This document shows positions 16,785-26,098 of a stretch of 64,000 bases of DNA, piece after piece. The notes under the pieces are model-generated. The model saw only the letters and a program-made list of their open reading frames with translations, made no database searches and was not told the DNA's origin. Positions within the stretch are counted from its first letter, which is position 1; each line of letters begins with the position of its first letter. The position numbers were made by a program, and so were the translations under genes. Location: positions 3,018,001-3,082,000 of the forward strand of contig NZ_CP046907.1 in the NCBI RefSeq assembly GCF_014083985.1, read 5' to 3'. The stretch is from Streptomyces sp. SCUT-3 (GTDB lineage Bacteria > Actinomycetota > Actinomycetes > Streptomycetales > Streptomycetaceae).

Positions 16785-17384
16785 GTGTACGAAGGCGTGG
16801 TCCAGGACCTGATCGACGAGCTGGGCAGGCTGCCCGGTGTGGGTCCCAAGAGTGCGCAGCGGATCGCCTTCCACGTGCTCCAGGCGGACCCCGCCGACGT
16901 GCGCAGGCTCGCCCGCGCGCTCACCGAGGTCAAGGAGCGGGTGCGCTTCTGCGCGGTCTGCGGCAACGTGGCGCAGGACGAGCGGTGCCGGGTGTGCCTG
17001 GACCCGCGGCGCGACCGGGCGGTGATCTGCGTGGTCGAGGAGCCCAAGGACGTGGTCGCGATCGAGCGCACCCGGGAGTTCCGGGGCCGCTACCACGTCC
17101 TCGGCGGGGCGATCAGCCCGATCGAGGGCGTGGGCCCGGACGACCTGAGGATCCGGGAGCTGCTGGCCCGGCTCGCCGACGGCACCGTCACCGAGCTGAT
17201 CCTCGCCACGGACCCGAATCTGGAAGGGGAGGCGACAGCCACCTATCTCGCCCGTATGGTCAAACCCATGGGTTTGACAGTGACCCGGCTGGCCAGTGGT
17301 CTCCCTGTCGGGGGAGATCTTGAATATGCCGATGAGGTCACGCTCGGGCGGGCCTTCGAGGGGAGACGATTGCTCGATGTCTGA
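16785..17384 (+). CDS. recR: Recombination mediator protein RecR
   Basis: 199-aa protein that acts with RecO in loading RecA. GTG 16785 follows GGAAGG. The helix-hairpin-helix ([20 protein letters not shown]) is at about residues 13-32. The zinc finger is C-x2-C-x8-C-x2-C in [17 protein letters not shown], followed by a Toprim domain ([15 protein letters not shown]). Normal length. The stop overlaps the next start by 8 bases, so translation is coupled. Confidence 0.97.
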   Translation: MYEGVVQDLIDELGRLPGVGPKSAQRIAFHVLQADPADVRRLARALTEVKERVRFCAVCGNVAQDERCRVCLDPRRDRAVICVVEEPKDVVAIERTREFRGRYHVLGGAISPIEGVGPDDLRIRELLARLADGTVTELILATDPNLEGEATATYLARMVKPMGLTVTRLASGLPVGGDLEYADEVTLGRAFEGRRLLDV

Positions 17385-18060
17385 CACCGTGACTGCGGAG
17401 CGGGACACGAGCGGCGGGCAGCGCCTGCCGTCGAACGATCCGGGCGAGTTCGCCGTGCAGATCGCCGACCAGGTGGAGAGTTTCGTCCTGGCGGTCGACG
17501 AGGTGGCCAAGGGCGACGAGCCGGGCAGTGCGATCTCGCTGCTGCTCCTGGAGGTCTCCCAGCTGCTGCTGGCCGGCGGCCGCCTCGGCGCGATCGAGGA
17601 CGTGCTCCCCGAGGACCGCTACGAGCCGGACACCGGGCCGGAGCCGGACGGCGACGAGCTGCGCGAGCAGCTGGCCGCCCTGCTGGAGCCGATCGACGTC
17701 TACCACGAGGTCTTCGACCCCTACGCCCCCGACGAGCATCCGCAGGCGTTCCGGATCTCGGACGACCTGGCCGGGGTGGTCACCGACCTGCGGCACGGGC
17801 TGGTCCACTACCGGGCCGGACGTGTCGCCGAGGCGCTGTGGTGGTGGCAGTTCTCGTACCTGTCCAACTGGGGCGCGACGACCACGGCTGTCCTGCGCGC
17901 CCTCCAGTCGCTCGTGGCCCACGTGCGGATGAACAGTCCGCTGGGCGACCCGCCGGCCATCGCCGACACCGACGACGACGGCCTCACCGACGAGCAGCTC
18001 GGGGCCGCGGCCGGTGCCGTGATGGCGGCCGAGCTGGGCGTGCACGCGGACGGCCGCTGA
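17377..18060 (+). CDS. DUF5063 domain-containing protein
   Basis: 227-aa mostly helical acidic protein of a family found after recR in actinobacteria. ATG 17377 lies inside the recR stop region. The conserved core runs from [20 protein letters not shown] (about residue 24) to [20 protein letters not shown] (about 150). The biochemical role is unknown; coupling with recR hints at recombination or replication, but that is inference. Confidence 0.85.
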   Translation: MSDTVTAERDTSGGQRLPSNDPGEFAVQIADQVESFVLAVDEVAKGDEPGSAISLLLLEVSQLLLAGGRLGAIEDVLPEDRYEPDTGPEPDGDELREQLAALLEPIDVYHEVFDPYAPDEHPQAFRISDDLAGVVTDLRHGLVHYRAGRVAEALWWWQFSYLSNWGATTTAVLRALQSLVAHVRMNSPLGDPPAIADTDDDGLTDEQLGAAAGAVMAAELGVHADGR

Positions 18061-18068
18061 GACGGTGC

Positions 18069-18118
18069 CCGGGGCGCCGGGAGGCCGCGGTTCCAGCCGC
18101 GGCCTCCCGGCGCCCCGG
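18069..18118 (+). terminator. 22-bp hairpin terminator after the recR operon
   Basis: Perfect arms 18069-18090 and 18097-18118 around TTCCAG, nine bases after the DUF5063 stop. Confidence 0.85.
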
Positions 18119-18433
18119 CGTTTCCGCCTGCTTCCGGCGGGTCCGTGAGCGGGTGCGCGAGCGGGTCCGTGATCTCCCGGTTCGCGCCCTGTTAGGGACT
18201 GCCGGTACCGGGTAGGCGACGAACGGGCTGCGTGTGGCGCCGTTCACATTCGGGATTGGCCGGGCCCGGCCGGGGCAGGAGGGCCCCTCGAGCGGGCGTC
18301 GCGACGGGGCGGCGCGTGACCGTCCTGTTCCGCCGGGTGGGCCGTGTGTCCACCATGCGACATGTCCGGGGCGTTTTACGTCCGCTCGGTAAAATGAGCC
18401 GATTGCCACACACAACAGTTGCGAGGAGCGCAC
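18119..18433 (+). promoter_or_regulatory. Leader/promoter region of ask-asd with short repeats
   Basis: No gene in these 315 bp. Near-repeats of GAGCGGGTSCGYGA lie at 18147-18175. Close to the gene, TTTTAC (18374-18379) and GTAAAA (18389-18394) form an inverted repeat, and TAAAAT (18390-18395) is a possible -10. No lysine riboswitch features are visible. Confidence 0.4.
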
Positions 18434-19702
18434 GTGGGCCTTGTCGTGCAGAAGTACGGAGGCTCCTCCGTTGCGGATGCCGAGGGCATCAAGCGGGTTG
18501 CCAAGCGGATCGTCGACGCCAAGAAGAGCGGCCACCAGGTCGTCGTCGTGGTGTCCGCGATGGGCGACACGACGGACGAGCTGATCGACCTGGCGCAGCA
18601 GGTGTCGCCGATTCCCGCGGGCCGGGAGTTCGACATGCTGCTGACGGCGGGTGAGCGGATCTCGATGGCGCTGCTGGCGATGGCGATCAGGAACCTCGGT
18701 CACGAGGCCCTGTCGTTCACCGGCAGCCAGGCCGGAGTCATCACCGACTCGGTCCACAACAAGGCGAGGATCATCGACGTCACGCCCGGCCGCATCAAGG
18801 ACGCGGTCGACAAGGGCGCGATCGCGATCGTCGCCGGCTTCCAGGGTGTGTCCCAGGACAGCAAGGACATCACCACCCTGGGCCGCGGCGGCTCCGACAC
18901 CACCGCGGTGGCGCTGGCGGCCGCGCTGGACGCCGAGGTGTGCGAGATCTACACCGACGTCGACGGCGTGTTCACTGCCGACCCGCGGGTGGTGAAGAAG
19001 GCCCGCAAGATCAACGAGATCCCCTACGAGGACATGCTCGAGCTCGCGGCCAGCGGCTCCAAGGTGCTGCACCTGCGCTGCGTCGAGTACGCCCGCCGTT
19101 ACGACATCCCGATCCACGTGCGGTCCTCGTTCTCGGGGCACACCGGCACCTGGGTCCGCAACCAGCCCGAAGGAGCAGGCATGGAGCAGGCGATCATCTC
19201 CGGGGTCGCCCACGACACGTCCGAGGCCAAGATCACGGTCGTCGGAGTGCCGGACAAGCCCGGTGAGGCCGCGGCCATCTTCCGTGCCGTGGCGGACGCC
19301 GAGCTCAACATCGACATGGTGGTGCAGAACGTCTCCGCCGCCTCCACCGGGCTCACCGACATCTCCTTCACCCTGCCGAAGACCGACGGGCACCGGGCCA
19401 TGGAGGCCCTCACCAAGGCGCAGGCCACGATCGGCTTCGACTCGCTGCGCTACGACGACCAGATCGCCAAGATCTCCCTGGTCGGCGCCGGCATGCGCTC
19501 CCACCCGGGCGTGACCGCCGCGTTCTTCGAGGCGCTGTCCAACGCGGGCGTGAACGTGGAGCTGATCTCCACCTCGGAGATCCGCATCTCGGTCGTCACC
19601 CGCGCCGACGACATGAAGGACGCGGTCACCGCACTGCACACCGCGTTCGGCCTCGACAGCGACAGCGACGAGGCGGTCGTCTACGGCGGCACCGGACGAT
19701 GA
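18434..19702 (+). CDS. ask: Aspartokinase, alpha and beta subunits from one gene
   Basis: 422-aa kinase for the first step from aspartate to lysine, threonine, methionine and diaminopimelate. GTG 18434 follows GCGAGGAGC. The kinase motif [20 protein letters not shown] opens the protein, [16 protein letters not shown] binds substrate, and two ACT domains fill residues about 260-422 (feedback control by Lys/Thr). An internal ATG at 19181 with a strong ribosome site would give the separate beta subunit. The stop overlaps asd by four bases. Confidence 0.96.
   Translation: MGLVVQKYGGSSVADAEGIKRVAKRIVDAKKSGHQVVVVVSAMGDTTDELIDLAQQVSPIPAGREFDMLLTAGERISMALLAMAIRNLGHEALSFTGSQAGVITDSVHNKARIIDVTPGRIKDAVDKGAIAIVAGFQGVSQDSKDITTLGRGGSDTTAVALAAALDAEVCEIYTDVDGVFTADPRVVKKARKINEIPYEDMLELAASGSKVLHLRCVEYARRYDIPIHVRSSFSGHTGTWVRNQPEGAGMEQAIISGVAHDTSEAKITVVGVPDKPGEAAAIFRAVADAELNIDMVVQNVSAASTGLTDISFTLPKTDGHRAMEALTKAQATIGFDSLRYDDQIAKISLVGAGMRSHPGVTAAFFEALSNAGVNVELISTSEIRISVVTRADDMKDAVTALHTAFGLDSDSDEAVVYGGTGR
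19169..19183 (+). promoter_or_regulatory. Internal ribosome site and start for aspartokinase beta subunit
   Basis: GAAGGAG at 19169-19175 lies five bases before an in-frame ATG (19181; [11 protein letters not shown]), codon 250 of ask. The product would be 173 aa, covering both ACT domains, as in the alpha2beta2 aspartokinases of other actinobacteria. Confidence 0.75.
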
Positions 19703-20766
19703 GGCCGGACGGCCGAAAACCCACCCTCGCCGTCGTCGGTGCCACCGGTGCCGTCGGCGGCGTGGTGCTGGAACTGCTCTCCACCCGCCACGACGTGTGG
19801 GGGCGGATCCGGCTGGTGGCCTCCGAGCGCTCCGCGGGCCGCAGGCTCGTGGTGCGGGGGGAGGAGACCGAGGTCGAGGCCCTCTCCGAGGAGGCGTTCC
19901 GCGGAGTGGACGTCGCGGTCTTCGACGTCCCCGACGAGGTCTCGGCCCGGTGGGTGCCGGTCGCGGCCGCCGCGGGCGCGGTGGTGGTCGACAACTCGGC
20001 GGCCTTCCGTCGGGACGGGGACGTGCCGCTGGTCGTCCCCGAGGTGAACGCGGCGGCCGCCCGCAGCCGCCCCCGCGGGATCGTCGCCGGCCCCGGCTGC
20101 ACGACCCTGGCGATGATCGTCGCGCTGGGCGCGCTCCACCAGGAGTTCGGCCTCACCGAACTGGTCGTCTCCTCCTACCAGGCGGCCTCCGAGGCCGGCC
20201 GGGCCGGCGCGGAGACCCTGCGGTACCAGCTGGTCAAGGTCGGCGGCACAGACCTGGGCAGCCTTCCCGGCGACGTGCGGCGCACGGTCGGCGACTACGG
20301 CCCCTTCCCGGCGCCGCTGGCCCTCAACGTGGTGCCGTGGGCCGGCGCCTGGGAGGAGGGCGGCTGGTCCTCGGAGGAGACGGGGATCCGCGAGGAGTCC
20401 CGGAGGATCCTGGGGCTGCCCGGCCTGCGGGTGACCGCGACCTGCGTGCGCGTGCCCGTCGTCACCGCGCACTCGGTCAGCGTGCACGCGCGGTTCGAGA
20501 ACGAGGTCACCGTGGAGCGTGCGCACGAGATCCTCAGCAGCGCCCCCGGAGTGGTGCTGTACGACGACCCGGCCCGGGGCGAGTTCCCGACCCCGGCGGA
20601 CGTGGTGGGCACCGACCCGGCCTGGGTCGGCCGGGTGCGCCGCTGCCCGGACGACCCGAACGCCCTGGGGCTGTTCGCCTGCTGCGACAACCTGCGCAAG
20701 GGCGCCGCGCTGAACGCCGTCCAGATCGCCGAGACCGTCGCGGCGGAACTCGCCGCGGAGGCCTGA
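19699..20766 (+). CDS. asd: Aspartate-semialdehyde dehydrogenase
   Basis: 355-aa NADPH enzyme converting aspartyl phosphate to the semialdehyde. N-terminal dinucleotide fold [17 protein letters not shown] (residues 11-27), DNSAAFR (98-104), and the catalytic cysteine Cys134 in [12 protein letters not shown] 19699 overlaps the ask stop (ATGA), so the pair is translationally coupled. The active-site loop reads GPGC rather than the common GNPNC; that is a variant seen by eye, not a loss of the cysteine. Confidence 0.95.
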   Translation: MRPDGRKPTLAVVGATGAVGGVVLELLSTRHDVWGRIRLVASERSAGRRLVVRGEETEVEALSEEAFRGVDVAVFDVPDEVSARWVPVAAAAGAVVVDNSAAFRRDGDVPLVVPEVNAAAARSRPRGIVAGPGCTTLAMIVALGALHQEFGLTELVVSSYQAASEAGRAGAETLRYQLVKVGGTDLGSLPGDVRRTVGDYGPFPAPLALNVVPWAGAWEEGGWSSEETGIREESRRILGLPGLRVTATCVRVPVVTAHSVSVHARFENEVTVERAHEILSSAPGVVLYDDPARGEFPTPADVVGTDPAWVGRVRRCPDDPNALGLFACCDNLRKGAALNAVQIAETVAAELAAEA

Positions 20767-20800
20767 ACCCGCGGAGGTCTGAACCCGCGAACGCCTGAAC

Positions 20801-20824
20801 CCGCGGGGGCCCGGGCCCCCGCGG
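20801..20824 (+). terminator. 24-bp palindrome after asd
   Basis: CCGCGGGGGCCC followed directly by its reverse complement. Three near copies of CTGAACCCGCG precede it (20764-20804). The following 330 bp to the sigma gene hold no clear gene. Confidence 0.7.
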
Positions 20825-21156
20825 TCAAGATCATCCGGCTGACTTCCCGGGCTGCTTGAAATACAGTCGGACCCCGGTCGAGAATTTCGTCTCCCGCGCT
20901 CTGCAACCGACAGGGGGTGGGGGGCGTCCGTGTCTGTGCCTGCGCATAACCTGCGTGTGAGCCCTGGACGGGTGGCGACATGGGGAGAGTTGTTACGCAT
21001 GGGGACGTTTCACGGCCAACCGAAAATCGCGCCCGGGGCGTACAACCCTGAGGGGGTAACGGTTGTCCAACATGCGTGGCAGAGGTACTCGGGATCGAAA
21101 CAGCTCTGGGCGGCGGTTTGGCAGCGCCCCCGCGCAGCCGGCGCGCAAACAGCGGG

Positions 21157-21723
21157 ATGCCCGTGATAGCGCCGTGGCCCGCCGTGCGCGTCACTGCTGA
21201 GCGGGAGGGCACCGAGGGCGCCGCAGCTGCGGGCACCACGGTGGACCACCTCACCGAGACCTACCGCGCCCACTACCGGTCCCTCCTCGGACTGGCCGCC
21301 CTGCTGCTGGACGACACCGCGTCCTGCGAGGACGTCGTCCAAGAGGCGTTCATCCGCGTCCACTCCGCACGCAAGCGGGTGCGCGACCCCGAGAAGACCC
21401 TGGCCTACCTGCGCCAGACGGTCGTCAACCTCTCCCGCTCCGCGCTGCGCCGCCGCATCCTCGGCCTGAAGCTGCTCTCCAAACCGATGCCGAACATGGC
21501 CAGCGCCGAGGAGGGGGCCTACGACCAGCTCGAGCGCGACCAGCTGATCCAGGCGATGAAGGGGCTCCAGCGCCGCCAGCGCGAGGTCCTCGTCCTGCGG
21601 TACTTCTCCGACATGACCGAGGCCCAGGTGGCCGAGACCCTGGGCATATCGGTCGGTTCCGTCAAGGCGTACGGCTCCCGGGGGCTGGCGGCCCTGCGCA
21701 TAGCCATGGGAGCCACGGCATGA
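21157..21723 (+). CDS. ECF sigma factor, SigE-like family
   Basis: 188 aa if started at ATG 21157 (MPVIAPWPAV); GTG 21076 or GTG 21163 are alternatives, and none has a good ribosome site. Region 2 is HYRSLLGLAALLLDDTASCE-DVVQEAFIRVHSA and region 4 is MTEAQVAETLGISVGSVKAY. It overlaps the next gene by four bases (ATGA), which suggests that the membrane protein encoded there controls it. Confidence 0.85.
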   Translation: MPVIAPWPAVRVTAEREGTEGAAAAGTTVDHLTETYRAHYRSLLGLAALLLDDTASCEDVVQEAFIRVHSARKRVRDPEKTLAYLRQTVVNLSRSALRRRILGLKLLSKPMPNMASAEEGAYDQLERDQLIQAMKGLQRRQREVLVLRYFSDMTEAQVAETLGISVGSVKAYGSRGLAALRIAMGATA

Positions 21724-23060
21724 CCGACGACCGAAATCCCGACGGCGAGCAGCAACCCATGCACTCCGACCACGACGACAAGCCCCTCGACGACGAGCCG
21801 CGCGACGACGAGCCGCGCGACGACGAGCCGCGCGACGACGAGCCGCGCGACGACGAGCCGCGCGACGACGAGCCCCGCGACGACGAGCCCCGCGACGACG
21901 AGCCCCGCGACGACAAGTCCCGCGGCGACGAGACCCCCGAGGGGACGGACGGGACGACGCGGCTCCTCGGCCTGCCCGGACTCCTCGGCTCCGGCCCGGA
22001 CGGCTCCGGCCCGGGCGCCCCGGGACCGGGTGACCTCGGCCCGCTCGACCCCGAGACGGAACTGAGCCCGGAGGAGGAGGCGCTGCGGCGCCTCCTGAAG
22101 GGCGTCACCCAGGACATCGCGCCTGCTCCGGAGGCGCTGGCGCACCTGCGCCGTGCGGTCCCGGCCCGGCGGGCCCGCCGGCGCCAGGCGCTCGTCGGCG
22201 TGGCCGCGGCCTGCCTGCTGCTCGGTACCGCGGCGCCCTCCGTGTTCCGGGCGGCGACCACCACCACGGCTGCCGACGCCGGCCCCAGCCACTCCGCGAG
22301 CCGGCACGAGGCCGCCGGAGGGCCGACCGGGGCGCAGGACGGCGGCGACCCGGACAAGGGCGGGAAGGTCGAGGAGAAGAAGCCCGACGCCTCCCGGTCG
22401 CACAAGGCGGACGAGAAGAAGGACAAGGGTTCCGGATCCCCGAAGGGCACCGGGGGCTCGGCCCCCGACAGCACCGGCCCGGACCCCTCGGACACGATGG
22501 CGGCCACCGCCCCCTCCTGCGGCCGCGACCAGTTGGACCAGGCCTCCGCCTCCACGGACGGGGGCGACGGCACCGGCACCGTCTACGGATGGTTCCGAGT
22601 GGTCAACGTCTCCGGTCAGACCTGCGCGGTGGACGGCGGCGGACGCGTCGACGCCTCGCCCCAGGGCGGCGCCGACGGCACGCGCATCCAGGTCGTCGAC
22701 CACACCAGCGGCGATCCCGCCGTCAACCTGCCCGACCCCGGCCTGGCCCCCGGCCGGGTCATCCTGACCCCCGGCAGCGCCTATCAGGTGAAGTTCGCCT
22801 GGATTCCGGCCTCGGGGGGCGGCGCCACCGGCTGCCAGACCACCGTAGAGCCGCCGCCCTCGGAGACCGGCGGCACCGAGGGCGGGGACGCCGGACAGGA
22901 GGGCCAGACCGCCGCGGCGGTGGAGGAGCCGGCCACCACGACCCCGGCGAGCGTCCTGCTCAGCCACACTCCGGAGGCCGGTGCGCCGGTCGCCGCCTCC
23001 GTCACGATCGACGGCGCCTGCGCAGGCACGGTCTACCGCACCTCGGTGCTGGCCGGCTGA
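21720..23060 (+). CDS. Single-pass membrane protein with DDEPR repeats, possible sigma regulator
   Basis: 446-aa protein coupled to the ECF sigma gene. Residues 24-63 are eight DDEPR pentapeptides and a ninth degenerate one (DDKSR). A helical block (LSPEEEALRRLLKGVTQDIA to LAHLRRAVPARRARRRQ, about 113-155) comes just before one transmembrane helix (about 156-178). Outside is a charged linker (KKPDASRSHKADEKKDKG) and a beta-rich domain with two cysteines about 45 residues apart (SCGRDQLDQ, SGQTCAVDGGG), loosely like DUF4232. The position fits an anti-sigma factor, but no zinc-binding anti-sigma motif (H-x3-C-x2-C) is present. Confidence 0.75.
   Translation: MTDDRNPDGEQQPMHSDHDDKPLDDEPRDDEPRDDEPRDDEPRDDEPRDDEPRDDEPRDDEPRDDKSRGDETPEGTDGTTRLLGLPGLLGSGPDGSGPGAPGPGDLGPLDPETELSPEEEALRRLLKGVTQDIAPAPEALAHLRRAVPARRARRRQALVGVAAACLLLGTAAPSVFRAATTTTAADAGPSHSASRHEAAGGPTGAQDGGDPDKGGKVEEKKPDASRSHKADEKKDKGSGSPKGTGGSAPDSTGPDPSDTMAATAPSCGRDQLDQASASTDGGDGTGTVYGWFRVVNVSGQTCAVDGGGRVDASPQGGADGTRIQVVDHTSGDPAVNLPDPGLAPGRVILTPGSAYQVKFAWIPASGGGATGCQTTVEPPPSETGGTEGGDAGQEGQTAAAVEEPATTTPASVLLSHTPEAGAPVAASVTIDGACAGTVYRTSVLAG
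21789..21923 (+). repeat. 15-bp coding minisatellite (DDEPR)
   Basis: Eight in-frame copies of GACGACGAGCCGCGC (later copies GAGCCCCGC) at 21789-21908, then a degenerate ninth copy. Unit length keeps the frame, so copy number can vary without breaking the gene. Confidence 0.97.
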
Positions 23061-23185
23061 CCGGGAGGGCCGGGCAGAACGGCTGACCGGGCGGCCGGGC
23101 GGCCGGGCCGCCCGGCGCAGCCCGCGGAGCCGTCCGGCGCAACCCCGCCACCGGCGGTCGGCCGCCGCCCGGTTACCTTTGAGGG

Positions 23186-24133
23186 GTGTACCGGTTCCTC
23201 CTGACCCCGCGATGGCTGGGCATCAACCTGTTCACCGTGCTGGCCATCCCGTTCTGCGTGTTCATGGGCATGTGGCAGCTCGGCCGCTTCGAGGACCGGG
23301 TCGACACGCACCGCGAGGCCGAGTCGCGCCCGGCCGTGAGCAGCGCCCCCGCCGTCCCCCTGGACGACGTCCTCCGGCAGGCCCCCTCCGGCCAGTACGT
23401 GGAGGCGGAGGACTCCGGCCGCCCCGTCACCGCCTCCGGCCGCTACGACACCGAGAACCAGTTCACCGTCCCCGGGCGGACCCTGCACGACGAGCAGGGC
23501 CACTACGTGCTCACCCTGCTGCGCACCGAGGGCGGCGACGGCCCGGCGCTGCCGGTCGTGCGCGGCTGGCTCCCCGGCGAACCGGGGGACCCCGCCGACG
23601 TCCCGGCGCCCCCGTCCGGCGAGGTGACCGTCGAGGGGTACGTCCAGGCCGCTGAGACCGTCGACACCCAGGAGGCGCACACCACCGGGGGCCTGCCCGA
23701 GGGGCAGGTCGGCATGGTCTCGGCCGCGTCCCTGGTCAACATCGTGCCGTACCCGGTGCACAACGTCTGGATCACCCTGCCGGAGGCGGAGGGGGCCATG
23801 GAGCCGGTGCCGCCCGTCGCCCCGAAGGGCGGCGGGCTGGACGTCAAGGCGTTCCAGAACCTCGGCTACACCGGCGAGTGGTTCGTCTTCGGCGGCTTCG
23901 TCGTCTTCATGTGGTTCCGGTTCTTCCGCCGCGAGGTCGAGGTGCAGCGCGACATCGCGCTGGGACTCACCGAGGACCCCGCGGCGGAGGGCCCGCCGCC
24001 CGGCGGGACCGGCGACGGCCCCGGACCCGACTCCGACTCCGGCCCGGACGGGCCCGCCGGGTCCGAGGGTCCCGACGGGCCCGCCGCCTCCGGCGCGCCC
24101 GCGGGGGCTCAGCCCGAGGCCGCCGGCAGGTAG
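23186..24133 (+). CDS. SURF1 family cytochrome oxidase assembly protein
   Basis: 315-aa membrane protein for maturation of the aa3 cytochrome c oxidase. GTG 23186 (MYRFLLTPRWLGINLFTVLA). Two transmembrane helices frame the protein: residues 10-30 (with MGMWQLGRFEDR just after) and about 230-250 (GEWFVFGGFVVFMWFRFFRR). The extracytoplasmic loop carries the SURF1 motif VRGWLPGE. The Pro/Gly/Asp-rich C-terminal tail overlaps the 3' end of the convergent S9 peptidase gene by 25 bp. Confidence 0.93.
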   Translation: MYRFLLTPRWLGINLFTVLAIPFCVFMGMWQLGRFEDRVDTHREAESRPAVSSAPAVPLDDVLRQAPSGQYVEAEDSGRPVTASGRYDTENQFTVPGRTLHDEQGHYVLTLLRTEGGDGPALPVVRGWLPGEPGDPADVPAPPSGEVTVEGYVQAAETVDTQEAHTTGGLPEGQVGMVSAASLVNIVPYPVHNVWITLPEAEGAMEPVPPVAPKGGGLDVKAFQNLGYTGEWFVFGGFVVFMWFRFFRREVEVQRDIALGLTEDPAAEGPPPGGTGDGPGPDSDSGPDGPAGSEGPDGPAASGAPAGAQPEAAGR

Positions 24134-25944
24134 CGCTCGGCGAAGCCGATCTCCAGCCGGACCTGCTTGATCCGCTCCTCGACCACCAGCGAGCCGTGCC
24201 CGGCGTCGTACCGGTACACCTCGTGCGTCTTCCCCAGGCGCTCCAGCGCGTCGACGTAGTTGTCGATCTGGCGTATCGGGCAGCGCGGGTCGTTGACCCC
24301 GGCCGAGACGTACACCGGCGCGGTCACCCGCTCGACGTACGTCAGCGGCGACGACGCCCGGAAGCGCTCCGGGACCTCCTCCGGGGTGCCCCCGAACAGG
24401 GTGCGGTCCAGCGCCTTCAGCGCCTCCATCTCGTCCTGGTAGGCGGTCACGTAGTCCGCCACCGGCACGGCCGCCACGCCCACCGCCCACACGTCCGGCT
24501 GGGTTCCCAGCCCCAGCAGCGTCAGGTAGCCGCCCCAGGAGCCGCCGGCCAGCACCAGGCGCGCGGGGTCGGCCAGCCCGGACCCCACCGCCCAGCGGCG
24601 CACGGCGTCGATGTCCTCCAGCTCGATCAGGCCCACCCGGTGCCGCAGGGCGTCCGTCCACTCGCGCCCGTAGCCGGTGGAGCCCCGGTAGTTCACCCGC
24701 ACCACGGCGTACCCGTGGTCGACCCAGGCGGCCGGCCCGGCCGCGAAGGCGTCGCTGTCGTGCCAGGTCGGCCCGCCGTGCACCTCGAAGACCGTGGGGA
24801 AGGGACCGGTTCCCTCCGGCTTCTGCACCAGCGCGTGGACGGTCCCGCCGGGCCCCTCCACCCAGACGTCCTCCACCGGGACCGACTCCGGCGCGCGCAT
24901 CCCCGGCGGCTCCAGCACCACCGCGCCCGAGGTGGAACGCACCTGCGGCGGCCGGGCGGCCGAGGACCACAGGTACTCCACGGAGCCGTCCGGCCGCGCC
25001 GTCGCCGACGACACCGACCCGGCCGGCGTCTCCAGACGCTCCAGCACCTGCCGGGCCAGGTCGTAGCGGTACATCTCCGCCCGTGCCCGGTAGGAGTGCA
25101 CCACCAGCAGCGCGTCCCCCGACGGGGTCCACTCCGCCGACACGTCGCCGGGCAGGTCGAAGTCCAGCTCGGTCGTCCCGCCGCCCAGCGGGTCCCAGAG
25201 CATCGGCTCCCACCGGCCGCGCCGCTGGTGCGCCACCAGCAGCCGGGAGTCGCCGACCGCGGGGGAGAAGCCGAGGCACTCCAGGCCCAGCTCCTTCGTG
25301 CCGCCGGCGGAGTCGTCCAGCTCGGCCACCGGCGTCCCGTCCAGGCGCACCACCCGCAGTGCCGAGTGCATCGCGTCACCGTGCTCGGTGTGCTCGATCA
25401 CCAGCAGCGAGCCGTCCCTGGACAGGCCCCCCACCCCGGCCGACTCGCGGTGCCGGTAGATCTCCACCGGCTCACCGGGCTCACCGGGCCCGTCGGCCCC
25501 ACCGGGCCCGTCGGCCGGCCGCGGCCGCAGTACGTGCACCGAGGTGCCGTGCTCGTCGGTGCTGCGCCCGACCACCACCGTCCCGTCCCGGCCCAGCGCC
25601 AGGCCGGCCGGGTACGACGGCTCCAGCCCCGGAGCGCCGGGGACGTCCTCGCCTCCGGCGAACGGCTGCCGCATCCACACGCCGAACTCGTCGCCGTCGG
25701 TGTCGGAGAACCACCAGACCCACTCGCCGTCCGGGCTGAGCGTGCCCTCGGTGGTGCCGTTCGGGCGGTCGGTCACCTGGCGCTGCGTCCCCGTGGCGCG
25801 GTCCCAGGCGTACAGCTCGAAGGTTCCCGTGGCGTTGGAGACGAACAGCGACCTGTCGGGCGCGTCCTCGGCCCATTCGGGCAGCGAGACGCGCGGCGCC
25901 CGGAACCGCTTCTCCCAGTCCGGCACACAGCTCTCATCAGTCAT
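24109..25944 (-). CDS. S9 family prolyl oligopeptidase-like peptidase
   Basis: 611-aa cytoplasmic serine peptidase or acyl-peptide hydrolase. ATG 25944 (MTDESCVPDWEKRFRAPRVS); the reading frame stays open far upstream but runs antisense to rtcB. An N-terminal seven-bladed propeller (repeats such as SPDGEWVWWFSDTDGDEFG) covers about residues 20-350. The alpha/beta hydrolase domain has Ser469 in GGSWGGY, Asp near 551 (VNDPRCPIRQ) and His near 582 (YDAGHGS). No signal peptide. Confidence 0.93.
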   Translation of the reverse strand: MTDESCVPDWEKRFRAPRVSLPEWAEDAPDRSLFVSNATGTFELYAWDRATGTQRQVTDRPNGTTEGTLSPDGEWVWWFSDTDGDEFGVWMRQPFAGGEDVPGAPGLEPSYPAGLALGRDGTVVVGRSTDEHGTSVHVLRPRPADGPGGADGPGEPGEPVEIYRHRESAGVGGLSRDGSLLVIEHTEHGDAMHSALRVVRLDGTPVAELDDSAGGTKELGLECLGFSPAVGDSRLLVAHQRRGRWEPMLWDPLGGGTTELDFDLPGDVSAEWTPSGDALLVVHSYRARAEMYRYDLARQVLERLETPAGSVSSATARPDGSVEYLWSSAARPPQVRSTSGAVVLEPPGMRAPESVPVEDVWVEGPGGTVHALVQKPEGTGPFPTVFEVHGGPTWHDSDAFAAGPAAWVDHGYAVVRVNYRGSTGYGREWTDALRHRVGLIELEDIDAVRRWAVGSGLADPARLVLAGGSWGGYLTLLGLGTQPDVWAVGVAAVPVADYVTAYQDEMEALKALDRTLFGGTPEEVPERFRASSPLTYVERVTAPVYVSAGVNDPRCPIRQIDNYVDALERLGKTHEVYRYDAGHGSLVVEERIKQVRLEIGFAERYLPAASG

Positions 25945-26098
25945 GGGCCCATTCTGTCCCGCCCCTCCGACGACCCCCTGCCCCCGGGACTTCCGTGGCC
26001 CTCGGGGGAGAGGTGCGGGAGACCGCCGCGGCGGCGGGAGCAGGGTTCGGCCCCCGACGTCGGTCCTCGGCGTCAGCCCTCGGTACCAGTCCTCGACG

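Noticed and set aside
18119-18433. Possible lysine or threonine attenuator/riboswitch before ask
   Set aside because: No leader peptide rich in Lys/Thr codons and no recognisable riboswitch core; only a terminator and short repeats are seen.
21789-21923. CRISPR-like short repeats
   Set aside because: The units are contiguous 15-bp coding repeats without spacers. No CRISPR array or cas gene was found anywhere in the window.
24109-24133. 25-bp overlap of SURF1 and S9 peptidase 3' ends as an antisense control device
   Set aside because: Tail-to-tail overlaps of this size are common in compact GC-rich genomes and both C-termini here are variable.
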